A stretch of DNA of 15,753 bases from contig CAYFJE010000019.1 in assembly GCA_964343345.1 (NCBI GenBank), positions 1 to 15,753 of the forward strand. Reading direction: 5' to 3'. Both the position numbers and the translations under genes were made by a program. Shown one piece after another: positions 7,220 through 13,762 of the stretch (position 1 is its first letter; each line of letters starts with the position of its first letter). The notes under the pieces are model-generated. The model made no database searches. It saw only the letters and a program-made list of their open reading frames with translations, and was not told the origin of the DNA. The DNA comes from UBA6624 sp964343345 [NCBI: uncultured bacterium]. GTDB lineage: Bacteria > UBP7 > UBA6624.

Positions 7220-8440
7220 TTGAAAAAAGAAAACAGTCTTATTTTTGATTGGAATAAAAAAGATACACTTTTTTCACCAAAAAAAACTCCCCAGTTAGAC
7301 GACGAGACACTTCGGGATGGGCTTCAAAGCCCTTCGGTAAAAACTCCAACTTTAGAAGAAAAAATAAAAATAATTCATTTTATTAACGATCTTGGAATTG
7401 AATCTGCCAACATTGGTCTTCCAGGAGCAGGCAAACATGTAGAAGCATCTTCACTGAGTTTAGCAAAAGAAATATCGGATCAAAAACTTAACATCTATCC
7501 AAACTGTGCAGCAAGAACATTACAGGTAGATATCGAACCAGTAGTGAGAATACAGCAAAAAACTGGTTTAAAAATGGAAGTTAGCACATTCATTGGATCG
7601 TCTCCAATAAGACAATATGCAGAAGGATGGACCTTGGAAAAAATGCTCAAAGACACTGAGGACTCTGTAAACTTTGCAATAAAAAATGGGCTTGAAGTAA
7701 TGTATGTAACAGAAGACACAACAAGAGCTAATCCTGAAGATTTAAAAAAGTTATACGGAACAGCAATACGATATGGAGCAAAAAGAGTAACAATTTGCGA
7801 CACTGTAGGTCATGCAACACCTGAAGGTGTTAGGGCTTTGGTTTCTTTTATAAGAAGATTTGTAGACAGTATTGAAAAAGACATCCAGGTAGATTGGCAT
7901 GGTCATCGAGATAGAGGTTTGGACATTCCAAACACAATAGCTGCAATTGAAGCAGGTGCTGATAGGGTTCATGGAACGGCTTTAGGGATTGGAGAAAGAG
8001 TAGGAAATACCCCAATAGATCAACTTTTAGTCAATTTTCAATTACTGGGTTGGATTGACAGAGATCTTTCAAAATTATCGGACTATGTGAAATTTGTAAG
8101 CAAGGCTACAGGAGTTCCAATTCCAAAAGGCTATCCTGTAATAGGTGAAGATGCTTTTAGAACAGGAACAGGAGTTCATGCTGCAGCAGTTATAAAAGCT
8201 TTAAAAAAAGGAGATGACTGGTTGGCAGACAGAGTTTATAGCGGTGTTCCTGCAGGAAAATTCGGGCTAAAGCAAAAAATTGAAATTGGACCAATGAGTG
8301 GGAAATCAAACATTATCTATTGGTTAAAAGAAAACAATTACAAAAATGATGAATGGACTGTGAATAAAATCTTCAAAGCAGCAAAAAAATCTAAAAAGGT
8401 GCTCACTGAAAAAGAACTTCAAAAACTAATATCTTCATGA
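7220..8440 (+). CDS. DRE-TIM metallolyase: 2-isopropylmalate / citramalate / homocitrate synthase family
   Basis: 406 residues from a TTG start. These enzymes condense acetyl-CoA with a 2-oxo acid (2-oxoisovalerate, pyruvate or 2-oxoglutarate). The TIM barrel carries the family signatures: DETLRDG (28-34; Arg32 catalytic, Asp33 metal ligand), the metal-binding HGH at 227-229 in VDWHGHRDRG, and GIGERVGNTP (256-265). The segment after the barrel (GEDAFRTGTGVHAAAV, then IEIGPMSGKSN) corresponds to the LeuA linker region, but the ~130-residue allosteric leucine-binding domain of full LeuA is missing, so feedback control may be weak or different. DGLQ replaces the more common DGEQ. The start has only a distant AAGG upstream. 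Directly after leuD, it most likely serves leucine or isoleucine synthesis; homocitrate synthase and Re-citrate synthase remain possible. Confidence 0.85.
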   Translation: MKKENSLIFDWNKKDTLFSPKKTPQLDDETLRDGLQSPSVKTPTLEEKIKIIHFINDLGIESANIGLPGAGKHVEASSLSLAKEISDQKLNIYPNCAARTLQVDIEPVVRIQQKTGLKMEVSTFIGSSPIRQYAEGWTLEKMLKDTEDSVNFAIKNGLEVMYVTEDTTRANPEDLKKLYGTAIRYGAKRVTICDTVGHATPEGVRALVSFIRRFVDSIEKDIQVDWHGHRDRGLDIPNTIAAIEAGADRVHGTALGIGERVGNTPIDQLLVNFQLLGWIDRDLSKLSDYVKFVSKATGVPIPKGYPVIGEDAFRTGTGVHAAAVIKALKKGDDWLADRVYSGVPAGKFGLKQKIEIGPMSGKSNIIYWLKENNYKNDEWTVNKIFKAAKKSKKVLTEKELQKLISS

Positions 8441-9228
8441 TTTTTTTACTATTTCTTATATCCACATTTGAAAATCTCATCCCCGAAAACTTCAAGGAGC
8501 CTTCTGGAATAACATACTCAGATGCAAGAAAAAGTTTATTTGTCGTTGGAGACGAAGGACATATAGCGGAAATAGATCTAAATGGAGAACTGATTAAGAT
8601 GAAAAAAATTCCAGGAACCTCTTGTCAAAGAGATTTTGAAGCAGTTTCCATTGATCCAAGAAATAATAATCTTCTTGTCATGAGAGAGTCTTTATGGGAG
8701 ATAGTTGTTATAAATCCTGAAGATTTTCAAATTGAACATGTTTACAAACTTCCAGGATATCCAGAAAATTGCAAAGATGAAGATTGGGGTCTTGAAGGAC
8801 TAACTGTAATTGGACATGATGAAAATAGAGAAAACTGGCTGAAAATATTAGTAGGAAAACAAAGATACCCAACTGTAATTTATGAATTCTCTATACCTTT
8901 AAAAGAGTCAGAGGAAAAACCTATCTTGAATAAAGAAATTAAACCAAAAATAGAATCAATTTCAGACATGTACTATGACAAAAAAACCAAACATTTATGG
9001 ATATTGGATTCGTGGCTAATTAAAAGACTTCTGACCTCAAGTGGCTTTCATGGAAAACTTTACCTTTTTAAAGACTACGAAAAAATAAAAACATGGAATA
9101 TCCCATTTCCATTATCTGAAGGAATTACATTTACCCCAATTGGAGATTTGTGGATTGCAGACGATACTGGAGGAATATATTTGTTTAAAAATTGGAAAAA
9201 AGAAAACGAAAAACTTTTAAACTTTTAA
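8437..9228 (+). CDS. YjiK/SdiA-regulated-like predicted beta-propeller protein, possibly exported
   Basis: 263 residues, starting in an ATGA overlap with the upstream stop. The N-terminus (MIFLLFLISTF) is hydrophobic like a short signal peptide but has no basic residue before the core; the frame upstream is open and lysine-rich (KRTSKTNIF precedes the Met) without a standard start codon. The body resembles YjiK/SdiA-regulated proteins: EPSGITYSDARKSLFVVGDEG (first part), an EIDLNGELI strand, RDFEAVSIDPRNNNLLVMRE, DWGLEGLTVIG, and SEGITFTPIGDLWIADDTGG near the end, as repeated propeller blades. Biochemical function is unknown for the family; some members are grouped with esterase-like propellers. 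It has no obvious link to leucine synthesis and probably only shares the transcript. Its stop overlaps the convergent gene by three bases. Confidence 0.65.
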   Translation: MIFLLFLISTFENLIPENFKEPSGITYSDARKSLFVVGDEGHIAEIDLNGELIKMKKIPGTSCQRDFEAVSIDPRNNNLLVMRESLWEIVVINPEDFQIEHVYKLPGYPENCKDEDWGLEGLTVIGHDENRENWLKILVGKQRYPTVIYEFSIPLKESEEKPILNKEIKPKIESISDMYYDKKTKHLWILDSWLIKRLLTSSGFHGKLYLFKDYEKIKTWNIPFPLSEGITFTPIGDLWIADDTGGIYLFKNWKKENEKLLNF

Positions 9229-9869
9229 AAACTTAAAAAATTACCCCAAAATGGAATCACTATTGTCTCTTTGTCAAAAACTAACTCCATCATTGAGATT
9301 TCCTCTTTTTCAATAAAATCAGTGAGGACCAAAAGTCTTTTTGAATACCATGGAAGCAAAGGAATATCAGCCCATAAAAACCTTGAAATACTTCCTGCTC
9401 TTTGTTTGTCCAAAAAATCCTTACTTTCCTCTGGAACGAATCTTTCAAAAATAGTTCCGTCTTTCAGATAAAATCTTACATAAGGCAAAGAGTTATTTAC
9501 AGTTTTGTCAGTTTGATTATGAATATTCAACAACCATAACTGCCATCTTTCAAAAACCAAACTATCATCAGAAGACAAAAGAGTGAGGTCCGCTTCATAA
9601 TCTAAAGATTCTGAAAACCCGTAATAAACCCTTTCTTCATAAGCAATTTTTTTATTTTGTTCAACTAAATTCTTCAAAGACTCCAAATCACCGTAACGAA
9701 ACCAAAGCCAAGAATAAGAATAAGATAAAAATCCTAATTTTGTAGAAGAGTTAACAGAATCATTTTCTGTCTTGTATTTTGAAAGATCGATTTTAGATTC
9801 TTGAATTTTTAAATACCATCGCTCTATGTCAGCTTTTTCTTTAAAGCTTAAAGAATCTCCTCCTATCAA
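9225..9869 (-). CDS. Unrecognised small protein behind gatB, probably with a signal peptide
   Basis: I do not recognise this protein. From the TTG at 9869 it has 214 residues. The frame continues open upstream into the end of gatB and there encodes MKKIINLFLLFFLIGGDS if an ATT around 9905 is read as the start (226 residues; ATT at 9914 would give 229). That is a textbook Sec signal peptide: two lysines, a hydrophobic core and small residues at the end. AAAGGA lies nine bases before the ATT at 9914. A start at TTG would cut this off. The mature part is rich in Trp, Tyr and Phe, with a predicted helical first half (FKEKADIERWYLKIQ) and a strand-rich second half (LLNIHNQTDK, LPYVRFYLKDGTIFERFVPEE). 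No cysteine follows the core, so it is not a lipoprotein. It is last in the thrS-gatB run and convergent with the YjiK-like gene. Confidence 0.6.
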   Translation of the reverse strand: MIGGDSLSFKEKADIERWYLKIQESKIDLSKYKTENDSVNSSTKLGFLSYSYSWLWFRYGDLESLKNLVEQNKKIAYEERVYYGFSESLDYEADLTLLSSDDSLVFERWQLWLLNIHNQTDKTVNNSLPYVRFYLKDGTIFERFVPEESKDFLDKQRAGSISRFLWADIPLLPWYSKRLLVLTDFIEKEEISMMELVFDKETIVIPFWGNFLSF

Positions 9870-9892
9870 GAAAAACAGAAGAAAAAGATTGA

Positions 9893-11287
9893 TTATTTTT
9901 TTAATTTTAATAATTTTTCTAATTCCTTTTCTAGTTTTCTTGGATCCGCTCTTCCTTTTGATTCCCTCATCCCTAAACCAACTAAAGACTTTAGAACCGC
10001 AGTCTTTCCTGTCAGGTATTTGTTAATTATTTCAGGATTTTCTTGAATAATTTTTTTTACAAGATTTAATAAATCCATCTCAGAAAGATATCCAGTATCT
10101 CCTATTTGGTCAAGGAGAGAATTAACGCTTCTTTCCTCAAGGGTCATTTTTACAATTATTTTTTTTGCTATTGATTTAGTAATTTTTTCATCTTTTAAAA
10201 GTCTTATTAATTTAGAAAGTTCTTCTTTTTTTGGACTTTTTCCCAACAAAGAATTTTCATCCTTCCAAATAGACATTAGAGATCCAGTTATCCAACTTGC
10301 CAAAGTTTTTTTATTCGTATCATCATCAAAACTATCATAGTAATCAAAAATCTCATGATTCAAAGAAATGCTTCTGGCCATTTGGAAAGAAACCCCCTCT
10401 TTCAGCATTTTTTTTATCTTTTTATAAGGAGTATTCTTTTTGAATTTTTTATTAGATGAAACCAAGATGTTTAAATCAGGCTCGGGAAAATAACGATAGT
10501 CAGAAGCGGACTCTTTAACCCTCTGCAACACACATTCATTACCACTTTCATCCCAGCCTTTTGTAACTGAGCGAATTTTTTCTCCAGATTTTATTTTTTT
10601 CAACTGATGCTTTATTTCCCATTTGATTGCTTTTTCAACACCACTAATACTTCCTAGGTTTTTTATTTCAACTTTATTTGAAATTTTTCCATTTATAGAA
10701 ACAGAAACATTTGGCTCACATCTCATAGCTCCAGTTTCCATTTTTCCACTTGAAACACAATGTTCAACAAGCGAAGATCTCAAGCTTCTTAAAAATTCAC
10801 CTGCTTCTCTAGCATTTGAAAAATGAGGATGGGTTACAACTTCAAGCAAAGGTATTCCAGACCTATTAAAATCCAGAAGGGAATTACCATTTTTAACCAA
10901 AAGTTGAGCAGTATCTTCTTCAACCTGTATTCTTTTTATCAAGACTTCACATTCTTCACCTTCAGAATAGAAAAACCATTTGCCATTTTCTCCAATAGGT
11001 TTAGCAAACTGACTAATTTGGTAGCCTTTTGGCAAATCAGGGTAAAAATAATTTTTTCTTTCTGGGATGCTTTTATTGTTCAAAGTACAACCTAAAAGAT
11101 GTGCGCATCTTGATGCAAGTTCCAAAACCTTCCTGTTTGGAACAGGCAAAGCTCCTGGAAGACCATAACAAACAGGACAACAATTTGAATTTGGATCACT
11201 TGGTGATGTTGAGCATCTGCAATACATCTTTGTTTTAGTCATCAATTGAACATGTATCTCTAAACCAATCATTGGATCTAATCTCAT
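9893..11287 (-). CDS. gatB: Asp/Glu-tRNA(Asn/Gln) amidotransferase subunit B
   Basis: 464 residues, close to the usual ~475. GatB binds the mischarged Glu-tRNA(Gln) or Asp-tRNA(Asn), activates the acyl group with ATP, and receives ammonia from GatA. Seen: GLEIHVQL at 8-15, the zinc site with Cys23, Cys25, Cys37 and Cys40 in YCRC...CCPVC followed by YGLPGALPV, FYPDLPKGYQISQF, the VEEDTAQLL segment (about 122-130), DFNRSGIPLLEVVTHP, MRCEPNVSVS, KNLGS, and a YqeY-like tail (about 320-464, with GKTAVLKSLVGLGMRESKGRADP) that contacts tRNA. It starts 9 bp after gatA and its end may overlap the next gene. The only Shine-Dalgarno-like GGAG is 17 bases upstream of the ATG, which is too far to be convincing. 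Confidence 0.97.
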   Translation of the reverse strand: MRLDPMIGLEIHVQLMTKTKMYCRCSTSPSDPNSNCCPVCYGLPGALPVPNRKVLELASRCAHLLGCTLNNKSIPERKNYFYPDLPKGYQISQFAKPIGENGKWFFYSEGEECEVLIKRIQVEEDTAQLLVKNGNSLLDFNRSGIPLLEVVTHPHFSNAREAGEFLRSLRSSLVEHCVSSGKMETGAMRCEPNVSVSINGKISNKVEIKNLGSISGVEKAIKWEIKHQLKKIKSGEKIRSVTKGWDESGNECVLQRVKESASDYRYFPEPDLNILVSSNKKFKKNTPYKKIKKMLKEGVSFQMARSISLNHEIFDYYDSFDDDTNKKTLASWITGSLMSIWKDENSLLGKSPKKEELSKLIRLLKDEKITKSIAKKIIVKMTLEERSVNSLLDQIGDTGYLSEMDLLNLVKKIIQENPEIINKYLTGKTAVLKSLVGLGMRESKGRADPRKLEKELEKLLKLKK

Positions 11288-11296
11288 ATTAAAAAA

Positions 11297-12601
11297 TCAA
11301 GCTCTCCATTTTGAAAAATTTTCTAACCATAATGATTGATTTATTAAATCTTCATCATCATTTTCACCAGAAGACAATTGAAAGCCGTAAGGCATTCCCT
11401 CATGTTTTCCCCAAGGTATATTTATAGCTGGAACTCCAGCCAAAGAAGACACTGTTGTAAAAATATCTTGCTGGTACATAGACAAAGGATCTTTTTTTGA
11501 ATTGATGTCAAATGCCACAGAAGGTGTTGTAGGAAGAAGAAAAACACCTTCTTTTGCCCAATTATTCAAAATTGAAGAAAAAGATTCCCTGAGCAAGACT
11601 GCCTTTTCGTAAAGACCATCTCGATAACCTTCTGAAAGTACATGACAGCCCATCAATATTCTTCTTTGAACTTCAGGGCCAAAAGATTCTTTCCTCCACA
11701 ACTCAACAGACTCATCGTGTTTTGGTCCAAATCTCACCCCGTCAAATCTAGCAAGATTTGAACTTACTTCCGCATAGCAAATAAGATAATAAACTGGAAG
11801 AGAATTTTCAAAAATATCAAAATCCATTTCTTGGATTTCAATTTTTTCCTTTGAAATTTCTGAAAGTAAATTTTTAAAAGAATCAAATATATATTTTTTT
11901 GTAAACTTTTTCAAACTGGAAAGATTGGGAATAAGTATTTTTTTAGGTTTTTTCTCCTGGAAAGAAACGTTTTTTTCTATATCGTAAGATGTTGAATCAT
12001 TCCTGTCGGAACCTTTTACAGCATCAAAAACCCATCTTGTTTCTTGTAATGTTTTTGAAAAAATACCTATCGTATCCATTGAAGAAGTCATTGAAACCAA
12101 TCCATATCTTGAGACACGTCCCCATGTAGGTCTAAATCCAAAAACCCCGCAAAAAGATGCTGGCTGCCTTACGGAACCTCCTGTATCAGAACCTAAAGAA
12201 AATGGAACTATACCTGCTGCAACTGCAGCAGCACTACCTCCCGAACTGCCTCCACAGACCTTTTTTTTGTTCCAGGGATTTAAACAAGGTCCATAATATC
12301 CTGTTTCAGTACTTGCACCCATTGCAAATTCATCCAAATTTGTTTTTCCTAATTGAGAACATCCCTTTTCATTTAACCTTTTTACAACAGTAGCTTCATA
12401 AGGACTCTCATAACCTTTCAAAACACCTGAAGCACATGTTGTAGGAAGTCCCAATGTGCAAATATTATCTTTTATAGCATAAGGGATTGAGTCATTTTCT
12501 GAATTAAGATGATTCAGAGATAAAAATATATTACTTTTATCTTTTTTAGCAAGATTTAATGATTTTGAAAAACTTATAGAAGATTCTGGATAATTCAACA
12601 T
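11297..12601 (-). CDS. gatA: Asp/Glu-tRNA(Asn/Gln) amidotransferase subunit A (amidase)
   Basis: 434 residues. GatA is the amidase-signature subunit that releases ammonia from glutamine for GatB. The Ser-cisSer-Lys triad is visible: Lys44 in YAIKDNICTLG, cis-Ser119 in CGGSSGGSAAAVAAG, and nucleophile Ser143 in GSDTGGSVRQPA, with spacings equal to those of characterised GatA. Later landmarks are FGFRPTWGRVSRYGLV and SSLAGVPAINIPWG. It is shorter than the usual ~485: only 43 residues precede the Lys, where about 78 are common, so the N-terminal helices are trimmed, and the tail is also slightly short. No other start lies close upstream (the rplT stop is at 12621-12623). gatC, the small stabilising subunit, is not in the window. 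Together with gatB it implies that Gln-tRNA and/or Asn-tRNA is made by the indirect route. Confidence 0.97.
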   Translation of the reverse strand: MLNYPESSISFSKSLNLAKKDKSNIFLSLNHLNSENDSIPYAIKDNICTLGLPTTCASGVLKGYESPYEATVVKRLNEKGCSQLGKTNLDEFAMGASTETGYYGPCLNPWNKKKVCGGSSGGSAAAVAAGIVPFSLGSDTGGSVRQPASFCGVFGFRPTWGRVSRYGLVSMTSSMDTIGIFSKTLQETRWVFDAVKGSDRNDSTSYDIEKNVSFQEKKPKKILIPNLSSLKKFTKKYIFDSFKNLLSEISKEKIEIQEMDFDIFENSLPVYYLICYAEVSSNLARFDGVRFGPKHDESVELWRKESFGPEVQRRILMGCHVLSEGYRDGLYEKAVLLRESFSSILNNWAKEGVFLLPTTPSVAFDINSKKDPLSMYQQDIFTTVSSLAGVPAINIPWGKHEGMPYGFQLSSGENDDEDLINQSLWLENFSKWRA

Positions 12602-12603
12602 TA

Positions 12604-12622
12604 AATTATCATAATGATAATT
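12604..12622. repeat. 19-nt perfect palindrome between rplT and gatA
   Basis: AATTATCATTATGATAATT (minus strand) has 9-base arms around a single central base and fills almost the whole gap between rplT and gatA, overlapping two bases of the rplT stop codon. A one-base centre is too tight for a good RNA hairpin, so a DNA-binding operator is the more natural reading if it is functional. In AT-rich DNA one such palindrome somewhere in a window this size would not be surprising, so position is the main argument. Confidence 0.5.
12608..12613 (-). promoter_or_regulatory. Possible -10 box (TATGAT) directly before gatA
   Basis: On the minus strand TATGAT lies inside the 19-nt palindrome and ends six bases before the gatA ATG, so transcription would start at or next to the start codon. 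There is no Shine-Dalgarno for gatA. It may be an internal leaderless promoter, controlled through the palindrome, that separates gatAB from the ribosomal genes. Chance AT-rich match cannot be excluded. Confidence 0.3.
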
Positions 12623-12971
12623 ACTTTTTAGACAACTCTGAAACTAAACTTTTAAAAGCTTCAGGCTCATTAATTGCAATTTCTGAAAGCATTTTCCTGT
12701 TTAGATCAATCTGAGATTTCTTTAACATATTTTGAAAATCTGAATAAGAAACATCGTGTTGACTTAGAGCTGAATTAAGCCTTGAAATCCACAATCTTCT
12801 AAAATTTCTTTTATTGTTTTTTCTATCTCTGTAAGCACTTGTACCTGCATTCAAAAGAACTTCTTTTGCTTTTCTAAATCTCCTAGAGCCTGAAGCCCTG
12901 AAGCCTTTAGCAAGCTTAAGAATTTTCTTATGTCTTTCTCTTCTTGTTGAACCTGTTTTAACTCTTACCAT
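12621..12971 (-). CDS. rplT: 50S ribosomal protein L20
   Basis: 116 residues, full length. L20 binds 23S rRNA early in large-subunit assembly and in many bacteria represses its own operon by binding a leader that mimics its rRNA site. Family text is clear throughout: MVRVKTGSTRRERHKKILKLAKGF, YRDRKNNKRNFRRLWISRLN (47-66), SYSDFQNMLKKSQIDLNRKMLSEIA. It starts 1 bp after the rpmI stop with a weak AGG eight bases before ATG. It is in the classic infC-rpmI-rplT order. No L20-binding leader is evident in the 1-bp junctions here. Confidence 0.98.
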   Translation of the reverse strand: MVRVKTGSTRRERHKKILKLAKGFRASGSRRFRKAKEVLLNAGTSAYRDRKNNKRNFRRLWISRLNSALSQHDVSYSDFQNMLKKSQIDLNRKMLSEIAINEPEAFKSLVSELSKK

Positions 12972-12972
12972 T

Positions 12973-13203
12973 TTATTTACCTAAATTCCTCAAAATCTTC
13001 TTTTTTACGGAACCTTCAACCCTGGTGCCTTGAGAAAGAGCCCTCTTTCTTTTTGAAGATTTTTTTCCAGTTTTATGATTCAGTCCCGGGGACTTAGAAA
13101 TAACTTTTCCAGTTTTCGTAACTCTGAACCTTTTAGCAATTGCTTTATTTGTTTTTACTTTATTGCTCTTATTGTTCGTTTTTATTTTATTGCTTTTAGT
13201 CAT
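12973..13203 (-). CDS. rpmI: 50S ribosomal protein L35 with duplicated N-terminal segment
   Basis: 76 residues, about ten longer than usual L35. The core is typical: IAKRFRVTKTGKV (22-34), KKSSKRKRALSQGT. Ordinary L35 begins MPKMKTHK just before the AKRF block. Here the segment equivalent to that start is present twice, KSNKIKTNN (residues 3-11) and KSNKVKTNK (12-20), so the extra residues look like a tandem copy. The usual His of KTHK is Asn in both copies. ATG at 13203 is the only good start, with GGAAAAG upstream; a start inside the second copy would need a non-standard codon. One base separates it from infC on one side and from rplT on the other. Confidence 0.96.
   Translation of the reverse strand: MTKSNKIKTNNKSNKVKTNKAIAKRFRVTKTGKVISKSPGLNHKTGKKSSKRKRALSQGTRVEGSVKKKILRNLGK
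13144..13197 (-). repeat. 27-bp tandem duplication inside rpmI
   Basis: Two adjacent 27-base units (13197-13171 and 13170-13144 on the minus strand) encode KSNKIKTNN and KSNKVKTNK. They agree at 22 of 27 bases by eye. Most differences are third-codon or conservative changes, so the copy is not brand-new and has been held under protein-level constraint. Confidence 0.75.
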
Positions 13204-13204
13204 T

Positions 13205-13762
13205 TTAAACTTTTCCAGGATTAAACATCAATGTTGCTTGTGTAGCCTCAACCTTTATATCGGACAAAACAACACCAAAATCCTTTACTTCCTCCTTCAT
13301 AACTTCAAGCAATTCTAACCCCCTTGCCTTATGAATCCTCTCTCTCCACTTACGAAAATGAACTGTCACCTTAACTCTATGCCCTTGTGAAAGGAATTTT
13401 TTGACTTTTTTAGTCCTCACTTCAAGGTCTCCTTTGTCTATATTCAGTTTTAAACGTATTTCTTTTAGCTGAGACTTTGAAACAGCATTTTTTGACTTTA
13501 TAACTTTCTCTTTTCTTCTTTTTTCATACAGGAATTTTCCATAATCCAAAATCTTGGCTACCGGAGGATCACTTTTTTCAACAGTCAAAACTAAGTCCAA
13601 AGAACTTCTTTTTGCTTTCTCTAAAGCTAAATTAATATCCATGATTCCTAAATTTGAACCATTCTCGTCTATAACCCTCACTCTTTTAGACCTTATATCC
13701 TCATTTATCTTATGTAACCTTTTAGGTTTTTTTTGTGACGCCCCTCTTCTAAACCGACTCAA
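13205..13762 (-). CDS. infC: Translation initiation factor IF-3
   Basis: 185 residues, normal length. IF3 binds the 30S subunit, prevents premature 50S joining and checks the start codon and initiator tRNA. The N-terminal domain runs to about residue 85 (INEDIRSKRVRVIDENGSNLG, then DPPVAKILDYGKFLYE), a basic linker follows (KRRKEKVIKSK), then the C-terminal domain (LKEIRLKLNIDKGDLEVRTKKVKKFL, GHRVKVTVHFRKWRERIH). The start is TTG in a TTGA overlap with the thrS stop, after a good site, GGGAG six bases upstream; an in-frame stop lies immediately before, so no earlier start is possible. Many infC genes use ATT or another rare start, which lets IF3 limit its own synthesis; TTG here fits a milder version of that. 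Confidence 0.97.
   Translation of the reverse strand: MSRFRRGASQKKPKRLHKINEDIRSKRVRVIDENGSNLGIMDINLALEKAKRSSLDLVLTVEKSDPPVAKILDYGKFLYEKRRKEKVIKSKNAVSKSQLKEIRLKLNIDKGDLEVRTKKVKKFLSQGHRVKVTVHFRKWRERIHKARGLELLEVMKEEVKDFGVVLSDIKVEATQATLMFNPGKV

Noticed and set aside
5066-7972. Antisense and shifted frames inside purH and the LeuA-like gene (5066-5479, 5912-6292, 6239-6496, 7495-7803, 7751-7972)
   Set aside because: All are covered by strongly conserved genes in another frame; none has its own ribosome site or recognisable domain.
9215-9245. Terminator between the convergent runs
   Set aside because: The junction has short AT-only repeats around TTTTAAAA but no GC-bearing stem, so I cannot call a factor-independent terminator for either strand.
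12960-13210. L20/L35 autoregulatory leader or other riboswitch in the infC-rplT block
   Set aside because: The junctions are one base long and no leader-like structured region exists inside this block.
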